A DNA stretch of 7,239 bases. Source: CAZMCT01 sp964564785 (GTDB lineage Bacteria; Planctomycetota; Phycisphaerae; UBA1845; Fen-1342). The position numbers were made by a program, and so were the translations under genes. The stretch is from the NCBI GenBank assembly GCA_964564785.1, contig CAZMCT010000154.1, positions 1-7,239 on the forward strand. Reading direction: 5' to 3'. Below, one piece after another: positions 1 through 5,802 of this stretch. How positions within the stretch are numbered: the stretch's first letter is position 1; each line of letters starts with the position of its first letter. A model generated the notes under the pieces. That model had not been told where the DNA came from and ran no database searches. It saw nothing but the letters and a program-made list of their open reading frames with translations.

Positions 1-221
1 GGGGGGGCGCACGACGACGTCGCGGCCGGGCTGCGCAAGCGTGGAGCGGGGGTATTGAGGCCGGGCGGGGCGGCGGTGATCTCGACCCGCGGGCGGCGGA
101 GGCGCGTGCCGGGCAGGGTTCGGGTACCGAGGATGACGGCATCGGGCCCGAGCTCGCGTTTGACGAGCGCGAGGGCGTCACGCATGGACGAGGACTGGAA
201 CGTCCGAACGCTGGAGTTCAA
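1..221 (-). CDS. flhF: FlhF, flagellar placement SRP-family GTPase (N-terminal fragment; 3' end outside window)
   Basis: FlhF is a GTPase related to SRP54/FtsY that sets the number and position of flagella in many bacteria. Only the first 73 codons are visible; the GTPase domain lies beyond the window. The N-terminus reads VRTFQSSSMRDALALVKREL followed by GPDAVILGTR, which matches the typical FlhF opening (V-x-x-F, then M-R-x-A-L, then K-x-E-L-G-P-D-A-V-I-L). A variable stretch rich in Pro, Arg and Ala follows, as expected for the linker before the GTPase domain. I chose the TTG at 219-221 as start. It is the only start-like codon after an in-frame TGA at 228-230, it is preceded by GGAG with nine bases of spacing, and it keeps the conserved residues before the internal Met (ATG at 183-185). 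The gene begins inside the last 44 bases of flhA, which suggests translational coupling. Family assignment is firm; the start is likely but not proven. Confidence 0.88.
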   Translation of the reverse strand, partial: MNSSVRTFQSSSMRDALALVKRELGPDAVILGTRTLPGTRLRRPRVEITAAPPGLNTPAPRLRSPAATSSCAP

Positions 222-2301
222 GGCTGATCACTCCGTGAGCCTGGATGTCGATACCGCGTACGATCTCGTTGAGCGCCAGCACGGGTGTCTGGGGCAGGAC
301 GGGCTCGATCATCCGACGGACCCAGAGGCGAATCTGGGGAGCACACAGGATGGCCACGGCGGCGCCGCCCGCGGAGGCAGTGGCCGTTTCGACCTGCTTC
401 CGTGCGCGGAGGACGAATTCCGTCTGCCGGTCGGGCGGGACGGCGAGCAGCGAGCCGTGCTCGAGCCGCTGGATGTTGGCCTGAAGGTAGTCTTCGACGG
501 CCGGGTCGATGGTAACGACGTGAATGACGCCGGCGGCGGTCTTGTACTGGGCACAGAGCGTGCGGGCCAGCGCGTTGCGCACGTATTCGGTGAGGATCTC
601 CGCGTCCTTGGTGCGGGTTGCCCAGTCGCCGAGCGTTTCGAGGATGGTCTCGAGGTCGCGGATCGGCACGCGCTCGCGGAGCAGGGCCTGGAGGACCTTC
701 TGGACCTCGCCCGGCTTGAGCAGGTTGGGCACGACCTCCTCGACGAGGGCCGCGTTGCGCTGCTTGAGATTCTCGAGGAGGTTCTGAGTGTCGGCGCGGG
801 TCAGCAGGTCGGCCGCGTGGCGTTTGATGAGCTCGGTGAGGTGCGTAGCGAGGACCCCCGACGGCTCGACGACGGTGTAATTCAGCCGCTCGGCGCGGTC
901 GCGGTCGCCCGGCGCGAGCCACCAGGCCCGCAGGCCGAAGGCGGGCTCGCGGACCTCGGTGCCGGGCAGCGACTGGCCGGCGAGACCGGAGTCGATGGCC
1001 AGGAGCTGGTCGACGTAGATCTCGCCGCGGGCGATCTCCTGGCCGCGAAGCAGAACGCAGTAGTGGTTCGGGGCGAGCTCGAGATTGTCGCGGATGCGGA
1101 TCGGCGGCACGACCAGGCCGAGCTCGAGCGCGATCTGGCGGCGCAGGGCGGCGATGCGATCGAGCATGTCGCCGCCGCGGGCGCGGTCCACGAGCCGCAC
1201 CAGACCGAAACCGACCTGGAGCTCGAGCGGGTCGACGACCAACTGCGACTCGATCTTCTCCGGCTTGGCACGCTCCTGGGTGCGCTGCTCGGTCAACTTG
1301 CGGAGCGCCGCGGTGGCTTGCGAACGGTTGAGGAACCAGGCGACCAGCCCGCACCCGCCGGCCATGGTCAGCAACGGGATCTTGGGCAGCGGCGTCAGCG
1401 TGAGGACCATGAGGAAGCCGGCTGCGACAAGCAGGGCCACCGGCTTGGCCAGCAACTGTCCGAGCACCTCCTCGCCCATGTTGGTTTGGCCGGTGGAGCG
1501 GGTGACCAGCATGCCCGCGGCGACCGAGACGATGAAGGCGGGAATCTGGCTGGCCAGGCCGTCGCCGATCGTGAGCTTGGTGTACACGTCCAGGCACTGC
1601 GTCAGGGGGAGACGGTGCTCGACCATGCCGACGTAGAGGCCGCCGATGATGTTCACGAAGGTGATGACGATGCCGGCGATGGCGTCGCCGCGGACGAACT
1701 TGCTGGCGCCGTCCATGGCGCCGTAGAAGTCGGACTCACGGGCGATCTCGGTTCGCCGCCGGCGGGCCTCGCGCTCGTCGATGATGCCCGCGTTCAGGTC
1801 GGCGTCGATGGCCATTTGCTTGCCGGGCATGCCGTCGAGCGTGAAACGGGCGGCGACCTCGGCAATGCGCGTGGCCCCCTTGGTGATCACGACGAACTGG
1901 ATGACGGTGATGATGAGGAAGATGATCACGCCCACGGCCAGCGAGCCGGCCGAGACGAACAGGCCGAAGGCCTCGACCACGTGGCCGGCCGCGGCGGTGC
2001 CCTGAGCCCCATTGGCCAGAATCAGCCGCGTGGTGGCCGTGTTGAGCACCAGGCGGAACAGGGTGAGGGCCAGCAGCAGCGAGGGGAAGCTCGAGAACTC
2101 GAGCGGCATGCGGATGTACATCACGGTCATCAGCACGATGGTGCTGATGAGCACGTTGGACAGCAGCAGGAAGTCGAGGGCCGGCGTGGGCAGCGGGATC
2201 AGGATGACGAAGACCAGGGCCGCGGCGCAGGCCGGGAAGAGCAGCCCACGGTTGCGGGCGAGCGTCTGGAGGACCGGCAGATTGTCGAGCGACAAGGCCA
2301 T
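178..2301 (-). CDS. flhA: FlhA, flagellar type III export gate protein
   Basis: FlhA forms the nonameric ring of the flagellar export apparatus: a membrane domain that uses the proton gradient and a cytoplasmic domain that docks export chaperones and substrates. The protein has 707 residues, the usual full length. About eight hydrophobic segments lie between residues 22 and 325. The FHIPEP-family signature is clear: RFTLDGMPGKQMAIDADLNA at about 152-171, then a basic patch ending EARRRR. The cytoplasmic domain runs from about 330 to the end and contains VPPIRIRDN (398-406), LNYTVVEPSGVLATHL (473-488) and PNLLKPGEVQKVLQALLRE (525-543). The tail after LNEI (677-680) runs some ten residues past the usual end and is encoded mainly in the overlap with flhF. 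The ATG start has no strong Shine-Dalgarno sequence in front of it (GATCTGAG, then ATG), unlike most genes here. It follows flhB after 291 bases that contain a palindromic element. The identification is certain; the start is likely. Confidence 0.98.
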   Translation of the reverse strand: MALSLDNLPVLQTLARNRGLLFPACAAALVFVILIPLPTPALDFLLLSNVLISTIVLMTVMYIRMPLEFSSFPSLLLALTLFRLVLNTATTRLILANGAQGTAAAGHVVEAFGLFVSAGSLAVGVIIFLIITVIQFVVITKGATRIAEVAARFTLDGMPGKQMAIDADLNAGIIDEREARRRRTEIARESDFYGAMDGASKFVRGDAIAGIVITFVNIIGGLYVGMVEHRLPLTQCLDVYTKLTIGDGLASQIPAFIVSVAAGMLVTRSTGQTNMGEEVLGQLLAKPVALLVAAGFLMVLTLTPLPKIPLLTMAGGCGLVAWFLNRSQATAALRKLTEQRTQERAKPEKIESQLVVDPLELQVGFGLVRLVDRARGGDMLDRIAALRRQIALELGLVVPPIRIRDNLELAPNHYCVLLRGQEIARGEIYVDQLLAIDSGLAGQSLPGTEVREPAFGLRAWWLAPGDRDRAERLNYTVVEPSGVLATHLTELIKRHAADLLTRADTQNLLENLKQRNAALVEEVVPNLLKPGEVQKVLQALLRERVPIRDLETILETLGDWATRTKDAEILTEYVRNALARTLCAQYKTAAGVIHVVTIDPAVEDYLQANIQRLEHGSLLAVPPDRQTEFVLRARKQVETATASAGGAAVAILCAPQIRLWVRRMIEPVLPQTPVLALNEIVRGIDIQAHGVISLELQRSDVPVLVHA
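231..234 (-). promoter_or_regulatory. Ribosome binding site for flhF, inside flhA
   Basis: GGAG on the minus strand, nine bases before the TTG at 219-221. It lies within the flhA coding sequence and supports the TTG over the internal ATG at 183-185. Confidence 0.55.
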
Positions 2302-2592
2302 CTCAGATCAAACCAGCGCGTAACAGCCCGTTGAGAAAGGAGGGCCGGCTCCACGCCAACCCGCCATCATGACAGCGCCACCAGCCGCTCCCGCGGCGCC
2401 TGTCCCCTCTTTCAACGGGCCGGTAACGAACAGGACGTCGCGAGTTGTCTCGACCGGGGGCGCTACTCGATTCGCCGGGCGATTGTCGCACGGTATTCTC
2501 CGACACGATCGACTCTCGACTCGCCGCTCGCGACGGCCGGCCGCACGGTCGGCTCTGCACGTGCTTTTCGTCATCCGCTGCTCGCGACTTGT
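2302..2592. other. flhB-flhA intergenic spacer / flhA leader
   Basis: This is 291 bases without a convincing gene. The half nearest flhA (2320-2427) is filled by an imperfect palindrome, listed separately. The flhB-proximal half (2428-2592) holds short repeated pieces such as CTCGCGAC and variants of GTCGAGAGTCG, but no recognised promoter, terminator or RNA gene. Small reading frames cross it, but they are rich in Arg, Cys and Gly, have no family resemblance, and gain no support from a ribosome binding site. Confidence 0.7.
2320..2427. repeat. 108-bp imperfect palindrome, MITE/REP-like, in the flhA leader
   Basis: The left arm (2320-2344) contains GCCCGTTGA (2326-2334) followed by GAAAGGAGGG. 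The right arm (2404-2427) contains the exact inverse TCAACGGGC (2412-2420), preceded by CCCCTCTT. Nine base pairs are perfect and the pairing continues with small bulges. The pentamer GTAAC stands at both outer ends (2320-2324 and 2423-2427) in direct orientation, as a target-site duplication would. A second inverted pair lies inside: GACAGCGCC (2371-2379) against GGCGCCTGTC (2395-2404). Transcribed toward flhA, it would fold into a long hairpin ending about 19 bases before the start codon. The GCGCCTGTCCCC piece next to TTTCAACGGGC resembles dispersed palindromes I recall from planctomycete genomes. That resemblance is from memory only. Confidence 0.6.
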
Positions 2593-3651
2593 CTATCCGG
2601 CCTTCCGTCCGGAAAGCTGATATACGTACGCCAGCACCTCCGCGACCGCGCGATAGAACTGCGGCGGAATCTCCTGCCCGACCTCGACGCCGGCGTAGAG
2701 CGCCCGGGCCAACGGCGGCCGCTGCACGAGCGGCACGCCGTGCTGTAGCGCCAGGTGCCGGATGCGCTCCGCGAGCTGATCGCGGCCCTTGGCCGTGACG
2801 CGGGGAGCGCGCATCTCGTTGGCGACATAGCGGAGGGCGACCGCGTAGTGCGTCGGGTTTGTGACCACGACGTCGGCCCGCGGCACTTCGGCGTGAATCC
2901 GCTGCATCGCGAGCCGCCGCTGAATCTGCCGGCGGCGCTGCTTGACCAGCGGGTCGCCTTCCATCTTTCGTAGTTCGTCGCGCACCTCCTGGCGCGTCAT
3001 GCGGAGCTGCCGCTCCAGCTTCCAGCGCTGGTGGAAATAGTCGATCAGCCCCAGCACCAGCAGCACCGCGCCCAGTCGTAGCGCCAGGTCGAACAGCAGC
3101 TCGAGACTCACGGCCAGCAGCCCGCCGGCCGGCAAGCGGCCCGTGCCGAGCACCGGCCCCAGCCGGGCCTTGATCGTGATCCAGGCCACCCAGCCCACCA
3201 GGCCGACTTTCGCCAGCCCCAGCAGCAGCCGGATCACGGATTCGCCCGACCACAGCCGCTTCAGCCCCTGCACCGGGTCCAGCCGCTCGACCTTCGGCGA
3301 CAGCTTCTTCCAGGTCAGCAACAAGCCCGATTGCGCGACGGCCGCGACCGCCGTGAGCACGACCAGCAGCGCCAGGAACGGAAGCAGCGCATCGGCCGCC
3401 GCCCGGCCGGTGAGCCGTACCCACGGCAGCAGCCCGTGCGCCGCGACCGGCGGCGGGTCGCCCAGGCTGCGGGTCAACGCCATGAGCCGGTCCAGCATGA
3501 GCGGTCCGATAAACTTGAGCAGCAGCAGCCCGGCCAGCAGCGCCGCGGCCGCGGTGAGGTCCACACTGCGGGCGATCTGGCCCTCTTCGCGCGCCTCGTC
3601 GCGGCGTCGCTGGGTCGGTGGCTCGGTTCGGTCCGCGTCGTCGAGTGCCAT
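2593..3651 (-). CDS. flhB: FlhB, export gate protein and substrate-specificity switch
   Basis: FlhB is the export-gate subunit that switches secretion from rod/hook to filament substrates after cleaving itself. The 352-residue length is normal for the family. The N-terminus has the usual basic, charged opening (EPPTQRRRDEAREEGQIARS, residues 10-29). Four hydrophobic segments follow at about 33-55, 88-112, 138-160 and 178-204. The loop SPKVERLDPVQGLKRLWS (118-135) is typical of FlhB/YscU proteins. After the linker (about 208-258) comes the autocleavage motif N265-P266-T267-H268 in VVVTNPTHYAVALRY; cleavage is expected between Asn and Pro. The short C-terminal domain ends in LSGRKAG without the long extension found in some homologues. 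The ATG at 3649-3651 has GGAG four bases upstream. It follows fliR after 94 bases of hairpin-rich spacer. All catalytic residues are present, so the switch should work. Confidence 0.98.
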   Translation of the reverse strand: MALDDADRTEPPTQRRRDEAREEGQIARSVDLTAAAALLAGLLLLKFIGPLMLDRLMALTRSLGDPPPVAAHGLLPWVRLTGRAAADALLPFLALLVVLTAVAAVAQSGLLLTWKKLSPKVERLDPVQGLKRLWSGESVIRLLLGLAKVGLVGWVAWITIKARLGPVLGTGRLPAGGLLAVSLELLFDLALRLGAVLLVLGLIDYFHQRWKLERQLRMTRQEVRDELRKMEGDPLVKQRRRQIQRRLAMQRIHAEVPRADVVVTNPTHYAVALRYVANEMRAPRVTAKGRDQLAERIRHLALQHGVPLVQRPPLARALYAGVEVGQEIPPQFYRAVAEVLAYVYQLSGRKAG

Positions 3652-3745
3652 GTGTCTCCAGTCGCGCCGGACCTCCGCGTCCGGCCCGTTTTGCCAGCCG
3701 AGGGCGGCTGGGCCACATTCCCGCGTCCGGCTTGGAGCCCGGACG
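3652..3745. repeat. fliR-flhB spacer with three consecutive short hairpins
   Basis: The 94-base spacer is almost entirely inverted repeats. CCGGAC (3667-3672) pairs with GTCCGG (3679-3684). CCAGCCG (3694-3700) pairs with CGGCTGG (3705-3711) around a four-base loop. CGTCCGG (3724-3730) pairs with CCGGACG (3739-3745) around an eight-base loop and touches the fliR stop codon. CCGCGTCCGG also occurs twice in direct orientation (3675-3684 and 3721-3730). No run of T follows any stem in the direction of transcription, so a classic intrinsic terminator is not supported. The CAGCCGCCCTCGGCTG core looks like a dispersed intergenic repeat I recall from planctomycete genomes (unverified). Confidence 0.7.
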
Positions 3746-4528
3746 TTACGGGACGCCGCCGGTCAGCGCCCGCATCCAGTCGCCGATCTCGTCCACGGCG
3801 TCGATGAACGCCCCGGTCGCGGTCGGCAGCGAAACGGCCATGAGCAGGAACGCGACCAGGGCCTTGGCGGAGAACCCGATCGCGAGGATATTGAGCTGGG
3901 GCATGGTGCGGGAGACGAATCCGAGCGCCACGTTGACCAGGAACAACGCCAGCAGCACCGGGCCGGCGACGCGCAAGGCCACCTCGCAGCTCAGTCCGAA
4001 GGCGGCGCACAGGAGATCGACGCCGGGAATCCGGTCCGGTCCGACCGAGAGCAGCGGGAGGGTGCGGAAGGTGTCGAGGCAGGCCGCCACGAGGGCCCGA
4101 TGCCCGCCCAGGACGAGATAGACGACCGCCGCGAGCTGTAAGTAGAAGACGCCGAAGACCGTTTCCTGCTCCTCGGAGGTGGGATCCACGATCTGGCCGA
4201 ACGCGACGCCGGTCTCCTGGGCCAGCAGCAGGCCACCGAGCTGTAGCCCGACGAAGCACGCGATCAGGACCGTGCCGAGCGCGATTCCGGTCAGCATTTC
4301 GCCGGCGAGCGCGACGAGCAGGCCGAGCGCGCTGTCCGGCGCGGCTGCGGGCATGGACACGAGCGGGGTGAGCAGGGCGGCGAGCGCCAGGACGAACAGC
4401 ACCCGCACGGGATGCGGGATGGAGAGCGCGCCGAGCACGGGTTGGAACATGAGCAGGCCGGCCAGGCGGGCGGCGACGAGCCCGAAGACCGGGAGTTTGA
4501 GGTACGTGGCCAGGAGCTCGTAGGGCAT
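3746..4528 (-). CDS. fliR: FliR, export gate membrane protein
   Basis: FliR is the single-copy subunit that closes the FliP5-FliQ4-FliR1 helical core of the flagellar export gate in the inner membrane. The protein has 260 residues, the normal length. Hydrophobic segments lie at about 11-32, 43-60, 67-104, 125-150, 173-201 and 211-235. Family landmarks are ETGVAFGQIVDPTSEEQ (105-121), the GGH triplet (141-143), the conserved Pro in VAGPVLLAL (about 190) and VSRTMPQLNILAIGFSAK (205-222), the segment before the last membrane helix. The ATG at 4526-4528 has GAGG four bases upstream and starts ten bases after the fliQ stop, so the two are probably co-translated. The TAA stop abuts the first hairpin of the spacer before flhB. 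Nothing looks damaged. Confidence 0.97.
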   Translation of the reverse strand: MPYELLATYLKLPVFGLVAARLAGLLMFQPVLGALSIPHPVRVLFVLALAALLTPLVSMPAAAPDSALGLLVALAGEMLTGIALGTVLIACFVGLQLGGLLLAQETGVAFGQIVDPTSEEQETVFGVFYLQLAAVVYLVLGGHRALVAACLDTFRTLPLLSVGPDRIPGVDLLCAAFGLSCEVALRVAGPVLLALFLVNVALGFVSRTMPQLNILAIGFSAKALVAFLLMAVSLPTATGAFIDAVDEIGDWMRALTGGVP

Positions 4529-4538
4529 GGGGCCTCGT

Positions 4539-4793
4539 TCATGAACCCGCGAAGAGCCGGGCCGAATACTCGATCACCTGCTGTGTGAGCCACGGGATCA
4601 ACAGCACCGCCGCGCCGACCATGGCGACGATCTTGGGCACGATGCTGATGGTCTGGTCCTGAATCTGCGTCACCGCCTGCACCAGGCTGATCACCAGCCC
4701 GACCAGCAGTCCCACGCCCAGCACCGGGGCGCTGATCAGCAGCGTGAACAGCAGCGCTTCGCGGCACAGGTCCAGGGCCAGGCGGGTGTCCAT
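4539..4793 (-). CDS. fliQ: FliQ, export gate membrane protein
   Basis: FliQ is the small two-helix subunit that wraps the FliP-FliR ring of the flagellar export gate. The 84-residue protein matches the usual 85-90. It has a short N-terminus (MDTRLALDLCREALLFTLL), a first hydrophobic helix at about 14-40, the conserved turn VQAVTQIQDQTISIVPKIVA (38-57) and a second helix at about 54-75. The conserved Q-I-Q-[DE]-Q-T and P-K motifs are present. The start at 4791-4793 has a strong upstream GGAGGAGGG. It is set apart from fliP by an unusually wide 133-base spacer but nearly abuts fliR. Confidence 0.97.
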   Translation of the reverse strand: MDTRLALDLCREALLFTLLISAPVLGVGLLVGLVISLVQAVTQIQDQTISIVPKIVAMVGAAVLLIPWLTQQVIEYSARLFAGS

Positions 4794-4926
4794 CGAGTCG
4801 AACCCTCCTCCGACAGTCGAAAACCAGACGAAGCAAATCAGAGGTCAGACGTCAGCGGGCGTCGCCGCGCGCCGACCGTTCCCATTTTTCGTTCTTCCTG
4901 CACGCTGCCCGAAGCCACACGTCGTT
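4794..4926. other. fliP-fliQ intergenic spacer with a short heptad repeat
   Basis: This 133-base gap is less GC-rich than the genes around it. It contains three consecutive heptads TCAGAGG, TCAGACG and TCAGCGG (4838-4858) and an A/T-richer patch around CCCATTTTTCGTTCTTCC (4881-4898). The only functional site I can support is the fliQ ribosome binding site. I do not recognise a sigma-54 or sigma-28 promoter, nor a terminator. Confidence 0.6.
4803..4811 (-). promoter_or_regulatory. Strong ribosome binding site for fliQ
   Basis: GGAGGAGGG on the minus strand, nine bases before the fliQ ATG. It is the strongest Shine-Dalgarno sequence seen in the window, fitting a gene separated from its upstream neighbour and so unable to rely on coupled translation. 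Confidence 0.7.
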
Positions 4927-5790
4927 CTACGTCACGCTCGCCATCAGGGCGCCCACGACCAGATGCCAGCCGTCCGCGAGGACGAACAGCAGCAGCTTGA
5001 ACGGCAGCGAGATGAGCACCGGCGGCAGCATCATCATGCCCATCGACACCAGCACGGTCGCCACGACCATGTCGATGACCAGAAACGGCAGATAAATCCG
5101 GAACCCCAACACGAACGAGACCTTCAGCTCGCTCAGGATGAACGCGGGGATCAAGGCCGTCATGGGCACGGCGCGCTCGTCGAGCACCTCGCCTTCCGGC
5201 ACGCTCCGGCCCGCCGAGTACTCGTACAGCATGTACACGTCGGCCTCGTTCTCCGCCGCCCGGATCTGTCGGAACATGAAGTTGCGCAGCTCGCCGCCGG
5301 CGATCGCCAGGGCGTCGAGCTGGCCCAGTTCGCCCGCGAGGTACGGCCTGATCGCGTTGTGGTTGACGCTCTGCCAGGTCGGCGCCATCACCAGGATCGT
5401 CAGGAAGAGCGCCAGCCCGACCAACACCTGGGAGGGCGGCAGTTGTTGCGTGCCCAGCGCCTGCCGCAGCAGCACCAGCACCACCAGCATCCGCGCGAAG
5501 CAGGTCATCATCAGCAGCAGGCCCGGAGCAACCGCCAGGAGCGTCAGCAGCACGACGATCTGGAGCGAGTTGCTCAGCGATTCGCGGCTGGTCGCCTCGG
5601 GCAACCAGCGGCTCACGTCCGGGATGTAGAGCGGGTTCGCGTCGCCCGGCGGCCGCACGGATTCGACCCCCGGCGCGGGAACCGCGTCCGCCGCAGGCTG
5701 TGCCGCGCTCGGCGCGGCGGCCAGCAGCAGGGCCGCCAGGAGCAGCGCTCGGCTACCGTGGGCATTCGCTCTCGCGCAGCAGGCGTGCAT
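4927..5790 (-). CDS. fliP: FliP, export gate core membrane protein
   Basis: FliP forms the pentamer at the centre of the flagellar export gate. From the ATG at 5788-5790 it has 287 residues. It opens with a signal peptide (basic start, hydrophobic run RALLLAALLLAAAPSAA, likely cut near residue 30), as in many FliP proteins, then a short periplasmic segment. Membrane segments lie at about 76-97, 101-110, 122-138 and 212-257. Family landmarks are RMLVVLVLLRQALGTQQLPP (100-119) and ALIPAFILSELKVSFVLGFR (212-231), followed by IYLPFLVIDMVVATVLVSMG (232-251), MMMLPP and LPFKLLLFVLADGW. An in-frame GTG at 5803-5805, overlapping the fliO stop, would add five residues. I prefer the ATG because AAGGGAG sits five bases before it. 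Identification is certain; only the start is open. Confidence 0.97.
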   Translation of the reverse strand: MHACCARANAHGSRALLLAALLLAAAPSAAQPAADAVPAPGVESVRPPGDANPLYIPDVSRWLPEATSRESLSNSLQIVVLLTLLAVAPGLLLMMTCFARMLVVLVLLRQALGTQQLPPSQVLVGLALFLTILVMAPTWQSVNHNAIRPYLAGELGQLDALAIAGGELRNFMFRQIRAAENEADVYMLYEYSAGRSVPEGEVLDERAVPMTALIPAFILSELKVSFVLGFRIYLPFLVIDMVVATVLVSMGMMMLPPVLISLPFKLLLFVLADGWHLVVGALMASVT

Positions 5791-5795
5791 CGGCG

Positions 5796-5802
5796 CTCCC
5801 TT
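5796..5802 (-). promoter_or_regulatory. Ribosome binding site deciding the fliP start
   Basis: AAGGGAG with five bases of spacing to the ATG at 5788-5790. It lies downstream of the alternative GTG at 5803-5805, which has only a weak GGCGGG further upstream, so it favours the ATG. Confidence 0.6.

Noticed and set aside
1..7. A run of seven Gs at the window edge
   Set aside because: It is consistent with codons in the flhF linker region and is too short to mean more; it could also be a sequencing homopolymer error.
55..2334. A 759-codon open frame on the plus strand, antisense to flhA
   Set aside because: It mirrors flhA almost completely. Long antisense frames are common opposite GC-rich genes with G/C third positions. 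The product is Asp/Glu/Gly/Gln/Arg-rich with no family resemblance, and flhA itself is unmistakable.
2308..2574. A possible 88-codon minus-strand gene between flhB and flhA
   Set aside because: It runs through the palindromic element, its composition is Arg/Gly/Cys-rich and unlike the neighbours, and it resembles no family. Reading through a repeat explains the open frame.
2428..2592. A sigma-54 or sigma-28 flagellar promoter before flhA
   Set aside because: I looked for TGGCAC/TTGC-type and TAAA/GCCGATAA-type boxes on the minus strand in this and the other two spacers and saw no convincing match with proper spacing.
3694..3711. An intrinsic terminator after fliR
   Set aside because: The stem is perfect, but on the minus strand it is followed by CAAAACGGG rather than a T-run, and flhB and flhA continue the same operon.
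2303..3718. A 471-codon minus-strand frame overlapping flhB
   Set aside because: It is a Gly/Ala/Arg-rich shadow of flhB, which is read in another frame and has intact NPTH and membrane segments.
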